Shown here: piece by piece, positions 56,201 to 64,000 of the stretch | How positions within the stretch are numbered: position 1 is the first letter of the stretch | Layout: every line of letters starts with the position of its first letter | Assembly: GCF_015687155.1 (NCBI RefSeq) | Contig: NZ_JADPQF010000001.1 | Span: 62,001 to 126,000 of the forward strand | Length of the DNA stretch: 64,000 bases | Reading direction: 5' to 3' | DNA from: Aliikangiella sp. G2MR2-5 | GTDB taxonomy: Bacteria; Pseudomonadota; Gammaproteobacteria; Enterobacterales; Kangiellaceae | The notes under the pieces: generated by a model | What the model saw: only the letters and a program-made list of their open reading frames with translations | Told to the model about the DNA's origin: nothing | Databases searched by the model: none | Program-made: the position numbers and the translations under genes

Positions 56201-56519
56201 AAAGCTTGACCTGATAAGTATATTGGCCACCTGACGACTGCTTGATTTTCAGCTCCGCGCTTTGCTGATTTTGACCATTTGGGGTAAGTGAGGCGGAGTG
56301 AATGACATTGCCATTTTCCAGCAGGTACCAGACGTTTCCATTGTTACCCCACCACATATCCCAGTGAATGGTGTATTCGGCGGGTGCATCATAAGTTGTC
56401 GGCATCCAGGCTATATTCGGTGTTCCTGGTGCGGCGCTAGCAAATGGAGAGTTCATCAATAATGATGATGCCAGAATTGACCAGATAAAATTTCTGGCCA
56501 GTTTGGATTTTTGTTTCAT
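53298..56519 (-). CDS. Secreted multidomain GH18 chitinase with C-terminal chitin-binding domain
   Basis: The product has 1073 residues. A signal peptide (about 1-29) precedes an Ig-like N-terminal module (about 33-127, [15 protein letters not shown]), two PKD-like domains (about 133-222 and 226-316) and a GH18 catalytic barrel (about 355-870). The barrel's D-x-x-D-x-D-x-E signature is [11 protein letters not shown], with acid E515. A beta-domain found after several chitinase barrels comes next, then a Gly-rich linker and a CBM5/12-type chitin-binding end ([20 protein letters not shown], aromatic [13 protein letters not shown]). It hydrolyses chitin outside the cell. Third and last of three chitinase genes on this strand. 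Confidence 0.93.
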   Translation of the reverse strand: MKQKSKLARNFIWSILASSLLMNSPFASAAPGTPNIAWMPTTYDAPAEYTIHWDMWWGNNGNVWYLLENGNVIHSASLTPNGQNQQSAELKIKQSSGGQYTYQVKLCDDRVSPESCTQSASKTITVNGGVVNQPPIVNAGPDRSIEIGKSASLSGNYSDDGISTPVTSNWTQVTGPGITTFANASSANTSATFSTTGSYTLRLSVDDNEFTVSDEMVVNVTEPQVNQPPVANAGNDFSAVTNQSTQLNGRFSDDGKSSPLTELWKKVSGPGNVTFADVNKGNSSAIFSAKGIYVLSYMVDDSEFTSIDEVTVTVSDDPVSQTDCRPDGLYTTPSVKSPYCTRYDSEGREKMGGKTRRVIGYFTSWRTGNNGPAYLAHQIPWEHLTHINYAFAHVDANNKVSVGANTANNPATGMEWPDVIGAEMDPSYTYKGHFNLLNKFKKQYPHVKTMISVGGWAETGGFFDANGNRVASGGFYSMTTNADGSINHTGINTFANSAVDFIRTYGFDGVDIDYEYATSMKDAGNPDDFAISNGLRGGLNASYVELMKVLRQKLDAAGAQDGIHYLLTVAAPSSGYLLRGMEVYESAKYLDYINIMSYDLHGAWNQFVGPNAALFDNGEDAELLAWNAYGGAYENIGYLNTDWAYHYFRGSVPAGRINIGVPYYTRGWQGVQGGTNGLWGSASLPDQSQCPPGTGTGETNNCGYGAIGIDNLWHDKNSLGEEMGAGSNPMWHAKNLETGILGSYVESYGLDPVNNPAHQLQGNYQRFYNSTMVTPWLWNAEKKVFLSTEDLESINHKADYVVDKGIGGIMFWELAGDFQFNTAKGEYEMGSSMTEAIANKFASATPYGNKRAEITLPTSQIDVQVSVRGFALGDSNYPITPEVVIKNNTGVTLPGGTEFYFDYSTSAPGSMNDQSGAGLSVINDGSNAAGNNIGGLENNFHRVKFALPGYMTLANGGEWAIKVRYYLPVSMLSNWTVKINGKEFAIKQEHPELPKGELDSGGGNPGGDTCESMNIDPTQYNEYPNWTRTDWAGNPNHAETGDRMRYQSTLYQAKYWTSAIPGSGDSWTLLCSY

Positions 56520-56632
56520 TTCTTTCCCATCCGTTTTAATTGTTTTGAGTGGACTGGATGTTGCTCGTGCTTTCTTTTTCTCTCCTCTCCGATCAAAGCG
56601 ATGAAAAGGAGTAATAATTTTTGTTTTTAAAC

Positions 56633-58534
56633 TTACTCGAGAACTTCGACATCAAAATGCTTTTCGACACACTTTTGATAGTCGCCGGGAATGAGCAAGG
56701 AATACGCCGTTTGATAACCAACAGTTTTGCACATAAAACTTTTTCCCTCCGGCATGTCAGCATGGTAGCTCCAGTCCTGATCGAGGCTGATTAACATAGC
56801 GCCAGCACCTTCGGTATCGAACCGTCCCTGATTGGCACAGCCAAGCACTTCATTGTCTGCGATTGGCACTTTGAGTGCAGCGGCATGTTCTTTGTAGTAG
56901 GCAATCCGGTTAAGCGATTGTGCTTTCTCTTCTCCATTTGCCGTATTGCACTCAATACCACCATTAATGATGTTGGTGGTTGCACCAAAACCTGCGGTTA
57001 TGCCAAGACTCAAGTCATGTTCATTTGGTTGCCAGGTACCGTCGATCACATGCAGCATGCTAGGCTTGGGGGGTTGCGGATAGACAAAAAAGAAAACTGC
57101 CGAAGCAAGGTTTAGCCAGGTTCGAGCAACTCTGTCCGGATCTTTGAGTAACACGCTGGTATCAGCAAACATGGCCTGAGAGAAAGGGCCATAGTTGTAG
57201 TTGTAACTAAGCTGTTTAGCGCCGCGCCCAAAAAACTTCTTAAAACTGCCATCGGAATTTTTTCCACAAGGCCAGGTTTGTCCCTGCCAGGTTGTCGGAG
57301 AGCATTCTGCATTGTATTCACAACCTGGACCTTCTTCACTACAACCGAGTTCTCTTAAGTGAACCAGCCCTTGACGCCACTCTTCAATCGATGAGTTCGG
57401 ATTATGGCCGCCGGTTTCCTGAGTAAAGTGAGCAAACATTGTCGCCAGTGATTTTCTACAAATGGCTTCGCTATCGCGGCCATCGGTGTAAGTACCGCAG
57501 AAAGCTTTGAATTTGGCAACGGCTCTTAAAAAGCGGGTGTAGGAATAGTCCCCATGTCTTTCAGCAAAAGTGTAGTTCCACTGGCTTTCATTCAAAATAG
57601 CTTCCACTCGCTTTACATTTTCCGGGTTATTGACTCTGCCCGGGAGCACCGCTTCCACTTCCGTATTGGCGCGAGTTTCTATCGAGCCTTTGACCAGCTG
57701 AAACTGTTCTGATGAAGTTAGTTGTGCTTCCATCGCATCGATTTCAGCCTGGGTCAGTGTGTAGCCTCCACCGGGTTTGGGAACCGGATTGGGCTTGTCC
57801 GGGTTAGGATTACCAGCGCTCTTAATCACGGTAACTGTTTTACTGTCACTGGCACTACAAACTTCCTGCTGATCATTTTTGTTGCACAGTTCAATCTTGA
57901 ACAGGTAGTCGCCGATACTGGTCAGATTCGTTTTATGTGAGCCCGATTGCGCAGAAGCCGCTGCAATATTTTCACTGAAAACTCGAATGCCGTTTTGATT
58001 TAAATGCCAGATACTTCCTGACTCTCCGGACCATTTATTCCATTTAATTTCCGGACTGACTTCTCCGACGCTTAAGTCCAGATTTCCCTGAATATTGTCA
58101 AGGGTAGGTGTTCCCGGCTTCTTTAACTCGCCACCGCCACTACCGGCGCCGACCTGAATAGTTTTATTCGCACTGTTTGCGCAGGCTTCATCTTTACCTT
58201 CAAGATTACACAGGCTAACTGCAAACGCATAGCTACCTTCACTGAGGTCACTCAATTGAAAGCTCGCGGTTTGTGCACTTTGTCCATTTGGCGTCAGGCT
58301 GGCCGAGTGAACAACTTTTCCATTCTGAATTAATCGCCAATGATTTCCATTTGTTCCCCACCACATATTCCAGGTGATGGTAAATTTTGCCGGTGCTTCA
58401 TATTGTGTTGGCATCCACGCGATGCTTGGCGCTTGCGGTGTCGCCGGAGAGGCGAACACTGTGGGCGAAATACCGTAAGATAAAATGGCACAGGCGAGAG
58501 CTGCGGCACATGAAATAGAATGCTTTATTTTCAT
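56633..58534 (-). CDS. Secreted GH19 chitinase
   Basis: The 633-residue protein has a signal peptide (about 1-29, ending TVFAS), then two copies of the Ig-like module shared with its neighbours (about 35-128, [17 protein letters not shown]; and 140-237, [17 protein letters not shown]). A Pro/Asn linker leads to a GH19 catalytic domain (about 265-633). The general acid is E373 ([13 protein letters not shown]), and [19 protein letters not shown] is the second hallmark. GH19 enzymes invert configuration and cut chitin by a mechanism unlike GH18, so this complements the two flanking GH18 enzymes. The gap to each neighbour is about 105-115 bases. Confidence 0.93.
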   Translation of the reverse strand: MKIKHSISCAAALACAILSYGISPTVFASPATPQAPSIAWMPTQYEAPAKFTITWNMWWGTNGNHWRLIQNGKVVHSASLTPNGQSAQTASFQLSDLSEGSYAFAVSLCNLEGKDEACANSANKTIQVGAGSGGGELKKPGTPTLDNIQGNLDLSVGEVSPEIKWNKWSGESGSIWHLNQNGIRVFSENIAAASAQSGSHKTNLTSIGDYLFKIELCNKNDQQEVCSASDSKTVTVIKSAGNPNPDKPNPVPKPGGGYTLTQAEIDAMEAQLTSSEQFQLVKGSIETRANTEVEAVLPGRVNNPENVKRVEAILNESQWNYTFAERHGDYSYTRFLRAVAKFKAFCGTYTDGRDSEAICRKSLATMFAHFTQETGGHNPNSSIEEWRQGLVHLRELGCSEEGPGCEYNAECSPTTWQGQTWPCGKNSDGSFKKFFGRGAKQLSYNYNYGPFSQAMFADTSVLLKDPDRVARTWLNLASAVFFFVYPQPPKPSMLHVIDGTWQPNEHDLSLGITAGFGATTNIINGGIECNTANGEEKAQSLNRIAYYKEHAAALKVPIADNEVLGCANQGRFDTEGAGAMLISLDQDWSYHADMPEGKSFMCKTVGYQTAYSLLIPGDYQKCVEKHFDVEVLE

Positions 58535-58576
58535 TTTGAAAATCCTGAATTTATTGACTCAATCGTTGAGTTAAAC

Positions 58577-58617
58577 TCACTTTCCGCTTCGGTCAGAACT
58601 GGTAGAACGGAAAGTGA
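58577..58617. other. Long-loop hairpin between the GH18 and GH19 genes
   Basis: TCACTTTCCG (58577-58586) and CGGAAAGTGA (58608-58617) are exact complements with a 21-base loop. On the chitinase (minus) strand no T tract follows, so it is more likely an mRNA processing or stability element than a terminator; on the plus strand TTTTTT follows. Confidence 0.45.
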
Positions 58618-58637
58618 ATTTTTTCGTAGAGTGATAA

Positions 58638-61205
58638 TTATTTTTTCGGGTGACCGAGACCTTCATGCATGGCGTTTAAAATTCTGCCGTTGTCAGCATC
58701 TATCTCCCAGGCAAATACGCCGCCCAATTGATGCTGAAGCACATAAGCGCCTTTGGCTTTGACCGAGCGTTCTGTATCCAGCGTGATCAGAGTACCTGTC
58801 AGCGGGTTCCACAAATATTCGGCTTTGGCAACCGGATCCCTGCTAAGCTCGAAACCATTTGCGCCTTGCGTTGGCCCATTCATAAAGTCTGCTTCGAGCT
58901 TTTTGTAGTCTTCGATACCGTCTTGCCAGGTGCCTTTAATACCGCCGTTTCCGCTGCCGGCAAAAGGGTTTCCGGGTTGAGCGCCGGTTACGCCTTGCCA
59001 GCCGCGACCGTACATTGCTACACCCATGGTAATTTTGCCTGGTGGTACATTGCGGCCAATCAGGTGTTGAATTGCATCATGGCCATTAAAACCGATATTG
59101 GTTGTTGAGTAGAGGTCACTTTGATACAGCGACGCCTGATGACCCAATTCGTTGTTCCACGCACCGGCATAGTCGTAAACCATGACGTTGATGTAATCCA
59201 TCGGTACATGCGCTCGCTCCCAGTTAATTTTACCGAGCTTCTCTACGCCACCACTCACTGCCGCGGTTAGTTCATAAGTCCGTCCTGTTTCCACGCTCAA
59301 AGCATCAAGCGCCGCACGTAGTTCAATCATCAGGTCAGCAAAGCCGTCGCCGTCTTCGGGCGTTCCGAGAGAGCTGTTAGCACCGCCGCCGCCAGGAAAT
59401 TCCCAGTCAATATCAACTCCGTCAAATATTGGGTAGTCACGCAAATACTGCATCATGGAGTTGATAAAGATTTTTCGAGCGTTGGGGTTTATGCCAATCT
59501 CATATAGCGGATCGGAGAGTGTCCAGCCACCGACCGAAGGAATTACCTTAATCGCCGGGTTCGCTAATTTCATTCGGTGAAGTTGGCCGAAAATACCAGC
59601 AATACCTTTACCGTCCTGATCGCCCGGATAAAGCTTTTCCAGTGCAGCAAACTTGTCGTGCACTACAACTTCAAAATCCTGCTTGCCCTGGCATTGCTGC
59701 ATAAGAACTGCATGCGAACTGGGTACTTCGATGCGTAATGATTCATTTGCGCCGCAAATAGGAACAAAGCCATAGAAAATATGAGTAAGGTTATCATCAG
59801 GAATATCGGCTACATGAAAGTTACGACCATAAATGCCCCACTCAACAAAATAAGCCGCAACCATTTTTTTTGTAGAGTTATCATAAGCAACGTTGTTCTG
59901 CTTTAGCGGATGAGGGTAATCCCCTGCGTCGCTCGGCCAGCCACTAGATGACCAGACCTTTACACTTTTGGCAGCGCTATCTGAACAGGCCTCTTGGCCG
60001 CCAGAAACATTACAAAGTCTAACGACTAGTTCGTAGTTTCCTGTTGCATTAAAGCTGTGACTATAGCTGCCAGATTGACTACCTGAACCTGCAGCCAATG
60101 ATGCTGTATGTACAACTCTCCCATTTTCCAACAAGCGCCATTCGTTACCGTTTACGCCTGACCAGAGATCCCAGCGAACATTCAAAATAGCAGAGCCATT
60201 GATCAGCTCGAGTTCGTTGGCGAACCAGGCAATACTTGGCGTTCCCGGTGCTTCAGGTGCCGGCCCGTCACTAATAGCAACCATGAGTTGATCGCTAACA
60301 GTAAATTCGGAATCGTTCACGCTATATTCGAGAACATAATTGCCAACAGCATCGAAAGTTACATTAGATGTTCCGCTTGTGGCGTTGCTAAAATTGACTA
60401 TTCCAGGACCTGATATTTTTTTCCAGTTTTCGATTATCGGAGATGATTTACCATCATCGGAAAAACTGCCACTAAGTTGAAGAGACTGATTGATATTTCC
60501 GCTCAAATCATTACCGGCACTTACTACCGGTGGTTGATTTGGAACATCGGTGGAGACGGTAACTATTAACTCATCGGATACTGTAAACTCGGTGTCATTA
60601 ACAGTTAGTCGCAAAACATAATCACCTGCAGATGCAAAAGTTGCACTGGTTTTTGCGCTGTTTTGATTAGCAATTGAAACAGTGCCCGGACCGGAAACTA
60701 CCTGCCAGCTTGCACTAACAGGCGTCGCGATACCATCGTCGCTATAGCTTCCATTTAGCTGCGTGATCAGGTTAACTTCTGTTTGCAAGTCGCTTCCGGC
60801 ATTCACAACAGGTGGTTGGTTTATCGGATTGCCGCCGCTAACTGATATCGTTTTTGCTGCGCTTTGGCTACAGTCCTCACCACTATTATCGGCAATACAA
60901 AGCTTCACAACATAGCTGAATTCGCCGCCGCTATTTTTATTAACAGTAAAGGACCCTGTCTGACCGTTTTGACCATTAGGAGAAAGATCGGCAGTATGGA
61001 TTATTTGACCGTTTTCCAACAAGTGCCAACGATTACCATTGGTTCCCCACCACATATTCCAGGTTACTTTATATTGTACTGGTGCTTCATATTGGGTCGG
61101 CATCCAGTCAATGCTTGGGGCTCTGGGAGCCGTAGTAGCCGCCGGGGTGTAGCTTGCAAATGACCATAAAAATAGGCCCGCAATCAACAGTTTATTTTTC
61201 ATCAT
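58638..61205 (-). CDS. Secreted ChiA-type GH18 chitinase
   Basis: The product has 855 residues. A signal peptide (about 1-24) precedes an Ig-like module (about 28-122, [17 protein letters not shown]), two PKD-like domains (about 129-220 and 224-313) and a second Ig-like module (about 319-417, DLWSGVNGNEWRLLENG). A GH18 barrel closely resembling Serratia ChiA follows (about 445-850: AAYFVEWGIYGRNF, FYGFVPICG, PSVGGWTLSDP, acid E602 in FDGVDIDWEFPGG, MYGRGWQGV, FAWEIDADNG). ChiA-type enzymes are processive and act from the reducing end. First of three chitinase genes on this strand; the other two follow at 105-115-base gaps. Confidence 0.95.
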   Translation of the reverse strand: MMKNKLLIAGLFLWSFASYTPAATTAPRAPSIDWMPTQYEAPVQYKVTWNMWWGTNGNRWHLLENGQIIHTADLSPNGQNGQTGSFTVNKNSGGEFSYVVKLCIADNSGEDCSQSAAKTISVSGGNPINQPPVVNAGSDLQTEVNLITQLNGSYSDDGIATPVSASWQVVSGPGTVSIANQNSAKTSATFASAGDYVLRLTVNDTEFTVSDELIVTVSTDVPNQPPVVSAGNDLSGNINQSLQLSGSFSDDGKSSPIIENWKKISGPGIVNFSNATSGTSNVTFDAVGNYVLEYSVNDSEFTVSDQLMVAISDGPAPEAPGTPSIAWFANELELINGSAILNVRWDLWSGVNGNEWRLLENGRVVHTASLAAGSGSQSGSYSHSFNATGNYELVVRLCNVSGGQEACSDSAAKSVKVWSSSGWPSDAGDYPHPLKQNNVAYDNSTKKMVAAYFVEWGIYGRNFHVADIPDDNLTHIFYGFVPICGANESLRIEVPSSHAVLMQQCQGKQDFEVVVHDKFAALEKLYPGDQDGKGIAGIFGQLHRMKLANPAIKVIPSVGGWTLSDPLYEIGINPNARKIFINSMMQYLRDYPIFDGVDIDWEFPGGGGANSSLGTPEDGDGFADLMIELRAALDALSVETGRTYELTAAVSGGVEKLGKINWERAHVPMDYINVMVYDYAGAWNNELGHQASLYQSDLYSTTNIGFNGHDAIQHLIGRNVPPGKITMGVAMYGRGWQGVTGAQPGNPFAGSGNGGIKGTWQDGIEDYKKLEADFMNGPTQGANGFELSRDPVAKAEYLWNPLTGTLITLDTERSVKAKGAYVLQHQLGGVFAWEIDADNGRILNAMHEGLGHPKK

Positions 61206-61530
61206 TTTAGTCCTCAGAATATTGCGTTTTATTTTTTATTGGTGTTAGTTCGTCGCTTTCAAAATTAGTCGTGATTTTTTACAGACAATAAAAAGCCATC
61301 ACGCTGTCTTGCATGTTATTTTAAAATTATATTGATGCTTTTTTATTCAACTACACATAAAAATGACAGCGTTGTCAAATTTGTTAGGTGAGATGTCCAA
61401 GAATTTACAGTTATTTTTAACGAAATATCTCGTCAAGAGAAAAATCGAATAAAGGAGAACGTAAAAGAAATTGGGGTTCTGTTAGATATTAATTCGCGAT
61501 AGCTTCTCAGATTACTTGAAGAAACAAGCA
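61206..61530. other. Intergenic region upstream of the chitinase cluster
   Basis: About 325 A+T-rich bases between the kinase gene and the first chitinase. It should hold the chitinase promoter, but no motif pair stands out on the minus strand and no operator-like palindrome was seen. Confidence 0.4.
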
Positions 61531-62490
61531 TTAATTTTCAAAATCAATCGGTTTAGGAGAGCGGTACTGGTTGAGCGTAATCGTGATATCAGCAAGATCA
61601 TCCAGTACGATTAGTGAATGTCGAGTGAGCCTTTCAAAAAGAGAAATAAACTGGATAATTTCCTGTTGGTTCATTGTTTTTATTGACCCTTCAGTTTGTT
61701 TAGAGCGAGCTAATTGGCTAATCAATTTTTCTTCCTGCTCGTTTCGCCAGTGCGCAATAACTTCCCAGTTAGGGGCCTTCAAAAATATTAAATAGTCGAT
61801 CATCACAAAGAGTGATTGATAGTTTTCTTTTAATTGTTGATTAACCCAGCGGCGCCATTTACCTTCGGGATCCTGTGTTTTTTCTAATTCATTTATCGGA
61901 CATCTTAAAGCGTCGTCACTTTCAGGCGGAGTAGCGACGCACCAACCTTCAAATATAATGATTTGGGGGGCATCAGTTACCAGTCGTTGATGTTCTGGAG
62001 TACAGGGCTCATCGCGGGATTTGTCAAAAAGAGGCAACTTCACGGGTTTGAATTTATCTGTACGGCTAAGTTGTCTAAGCAGTGAGATCCCTAGTGCAAC
62101 ATTGTGAGTTCCTGGTACCCCGCGTTTTTTTAACAGGGGGTGGATTTTATCGGCAAGTTCGGCTCGGTCTTCTCCTGACAGGTAAAGGTCGTCGATAGAA
62201 AAGTTTAAGACTTCAAGAGAAAAGCAGGATTTAAGCAAAATATTTAACAATCTGGCCAGCGTCGACTTGCCGGAACCTTGAGCACCATTAATGCCCACTA
62301 CAAATGCTTTGTGTGGATTGTTTTCTCTATGTTCGAGGTATTTCGAATAAAGCTGAGTTAATAGTGGAAGGTAAGCTTGCTGCAAAGAGTGACTAAATAA
62401 ATCAAATTCGATCTTTTCCTGTTGGCAAAAAAACCATAGGTGACGAGCCACCTCATTAAGATCGACTTTTTGATTTTCACTACATTTCAT
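61531..62490 (-). CDS. P-loop kinase, D-glycerate 3-kinase-like
   Basis: The 319-residue cytoplasmic protein has Walker A GINGAQGSGKST and the phosphoribulokinase/uridine-kinase-fold landmarks FSIDDLYLSGEDR, RGVPGTHNVALGISLL, LPLFDKSRDEP and IIFEGWCVATPP. This pattern fits the plant/YggC/Tda10-type D-glycerate 3-kinase group. The ATG at 62490 is preferred over a TTG at 62529. A terminator separates it from the prolyl oligopeptidase gene on the right. Substrate assignment is by family only. Confidence 0.8.
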   Translation of the reverse strand: MKCSENQKVDLNEVARHLWFFCQQEKIEFDLFSHSLQQAYLPLLTQLYSKYLEHRENNPHKAFVVGINGAQGSGKSTLARLLNILLKSCFSLEVLNFSIDDLYLSGEDRAELADKIHPLLKKRGVPGTHNVALGISLLRQLSRTDKFKPVKLPLFDKSRDEPCTPEHQRLVTDAPQIIIFEGWCVATPPESDDALRCPINELEKTQDPEGKWRRWVNQQLKENYQSLFVMIDYLIFLKAPNWEVIAHWRNEQEEKLISQLARSKQTEGSIKTMNQQEIIQFISLFERLTRHSLIVLDDLADITITLNQYRSPKPIDFEN

Positions 62491-62582
62491 TGGTTTAACC
62501 GTTTGGTGAATGACTAACGGATAATACAATTGCCGTTGCTTTTATTTTAACCAGTGTATCCATTCCTTGAATAATAGACAAT

Positions 62583-62606
62583 AAAAAGCCCGGCTGTCCG
62601 GGCTTT
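62583..62606 (-). terminator. Intrinsic terminator after the prolyl oligopeptidase gene
   Basis: On the minus strand AAAGCCCGG pairs with CCGGGCTTT around ACAG, and a TTTTTAT tract follows. It ends the peptidase transcript before the kinase gene. Confidence 0.85.
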
Positions 62607-62627
62607 AAGTTTATCTGGATAAAACAA

Positions 62628-64000
62628 CTAGTCGATCGACTCGACTCCCATATTAAATAATGTGAATGCGTAGATATCTGCATATTGTTCAATGGTTTTA
62701 GAAACTGGCGTGCCAGCGCCATGGCCTGCGTTGGTTTCAATTCGAATCAAGGTTGGTGCTGCACCAGCTTGTTTAGCTTGAAGCTCTGCAGCGAATTTAA
62801 ACGAATGAGCAGGAACGACTCGATCATCATGATCGCCAGTTGTTACCATAGTCGCCGGATATTTGACGCCAGCTTTTACATTGTGAACCGGGGAGTAGCT
62901 TTTGAGATATTCAAACATGTCCTTACTTTGTTCCGCGGTGCCATAGTCATAGGCCCAGCCAGCGCCAGCGGTAAAGGTGTGATAGCGAAGCATATCCAGT
63001 ACACCTACTGCGGGTAGTGCTACCTTCATCAGATCTGGACGCTGTGTCATTACCGCGCCAACTAGCAGGCCGCCGTTGGAACCGCCTTTGATTGCAAGAT
63101 AGTTGCTCGAAGTATAATTTTCTTTTATCAAATGCTCACCGGCGGCAATAAAGTCATCAAATACATTTTGTTTGTTCATTTGAATACCCGCTTTGTGCCA
63201 TTTTTTGCCGTACTCACCACCTCCGCGCAAGTTAGCCACTGCATAGATACCGCCCTGTTCCAGCCACACTGCATTGGCTACACTGAAAGAAGGTGTCAAG
63301 CTAACGTTAAAGCCGCCATATCCGTAAAGAATTGTCGGATTCTTGCCGTTTAACTTAATTCCTTTTTTATAAGTGATAATCATCGGGATTCGGGTGCCAT
63401 CTTTTGAGGTATAAAATACCTGCTTGGACTCATAATCATCGCTATTAAATTTTGCGCCCGATTTTCGATATATACTTGATTTACCACTTTCTACATTGAA
63501 AGAGAAAATGGTTGATGGTGTTTTATAGTTCGTAAACGAGTAATAAAGAGTTTTGTCACTACTCTTACCTGAAGGGGAGGATGCGCTACCCGGTCCAGGT
63601 AATTCAATTTCTCTAATTTGATTTCCGTCATAATCAAACTGAACGATTTTAGACAAAGCATCCACCATGTAGTCCGCAAAGATATAACCACCACCGGTTG
63701 TAGGCGACAGAACATTTTCTGTTTCCGCTATAAAGTCGACCCATTTATCCGGGGTTGGAGAGTTTGTGTCAACGGTCACTACTTTTTTATTGGGAGCATT
63801 AAGGTTGGTGACCAGATAGAGTTTGCTTCCAATGTTGTCCAGAATATAGGTATCTGAGTCAAAGTGATCCAGGATGGTAACTAAAGGGCTATCTGCTTTA
63901 GTTAAGTCTTTAAGATAAAGATCATTTCCTGAAGTAGAGACAGCGCCACTGATAATCAGGTAGTTGTCATCTTCAGTTACTGTGCCTGACACATAGCGTC
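62628..64000 (-). CDS. Prolyl oligopeptidase (S9A), C-terminal part, cut by window edge
   Basis: This serine peptidase cleaves short peptides after proline. Only the C-terminal 457 codons are in the window; the frame stays open to base 64000 and the true start is beyond it. Part of the beta-propeller is present, then the alpha/beta-hydrolase domain. The nucleophile serine is in [11 protein letters not shown], the aspartate in [11 protein letters not shown] and the histidine in [30 protein letters not shown] and [16 protein letters not shown] are family hallmarks. Whether a signal peptide exists (periplasmic forms are common in marine bacteria) cannot be seen. A terminator follows. Confidence 0.95.
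   Translation of the reverse strand, partial: RYVSGTVTEDDNYLIISGAVSTSGNDLYLKDLTKADSPLVTILDHFDSDTYILDNIGSKLYLVTNLNAPNKKVVTVDTNSPTPDKWVDFIAETENVLSPTTGGGYIFADYMVDALSKIVQFDYDGNQIREIELPGPGSASSPSGKSSDKTLYYSFTNYKTPSTIFSFNVESGKSSIYRKSGAKFNSDDYESKQVFYTSKDGTRIPMIITYKKGIKLNGKNPTILYGYGGFNVSLTPSFSVANAVWLEQGGIYAVANLRGGGEYGKKWHKAGIQMNKQNVFDDFIAAGEHLIKENYTSSNYLAIKGGSNGGLLVGAVMTQRPDLMKVALPAVGVLDMLRYHTFTAGAGWAYDYGTAEQSKDMFEYLKSYSPVHNVKAGVKYPATMVTTGDHDDRVVPAHSFKFAAELQAKQAGAAPTLIRIETNAGHGAGTPVSKTIEQYADIYAFTLFNMGVESID

Overview
The window looks like a chromosomal segment of a marine-type gammaproteobacterium. The evidence is the ftsZ-lpxC-dciA-M23 peptidase block at the left, the secA-mutT and prfB-lysS neighbourhoods, the enterobacterial-type +1 frameshift in prfB, a proteobacterial leucine attenuator and MetJ-like boxes before metA. 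The A+T-leaning composition, small DUF6316/DUF4404-type proteins and secreted chitinases would suit a Kangiella/Aliikangiella-like (Oceanospirillales) organism, but that placement is inference. No tRNA, rRNA, CRISPR array, prophage or transposase gene was recognised.

Left part (1-21 kb): the tail of ftsZ, lpxC, dciA (minus strand) and an M23 envelope peptidase. A leucine biosynthesis operon leuACDB follows, preceded by an 18-codon leader peptide and a complete attenuator. Next come a DsbA-fold thiol oxidoreductase, a small DUF6316 protein, a CheX-like protein, a SufS/CsdA-type cysteine desulfurase, and then secA-mutT. The leu-to-csd block sits between the M23 gene and secA, which are close neighbours in several relatives. 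After mutT come a solitary ATP synthase c subunit facing a LysR gene, a lipoprotein, prfB with its programmed frameshift, and lysS.

Middle part (21-42 kb): an alpha/beta hydrolase, a GNSHS-type SGNH lipoprotein, and a membrane-anchored winged-helix regulator with a TolB-like sensor divergent from a metallo-beta-lactamase-fold protein. A 700-bp element bounded by about 40-bp terminal inverted repeats precedes metA, which has a good sigma70 promoter and two tandem MetJ-like boxes. Then come DUF4404, DUF6316 and FklB proteins, a single-HKD PLD nuclease, several uncharacterised membrane proteins, a radical-SAM DUF4080 gene abutting rimO, a membrane-bound AraC regulator, an amidohydrolase lipoprotein, a DUF3179 protein and a beta-barrel outer membrane protein.

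Right part (42-64 kb): a tetR-adaptor-RND efflux operon with a perfect 13-bp-arm palindrome at its promoter, a secreted SUMF1-like protein lacking the usual catalytic cysteines, a second membrane-anchored winged-helix regulator (TPR type) and two linked unknown genes. A chitin-degradation cluster follows (GH18, GH19, GH18), whose three secreted enzymes share five copies of one Ig-like N-terminal module. The window ends with a glycerate-kinase-like P-loop protein and the C-terminal part of a prolyl oligopeptidase cut by the window edge.
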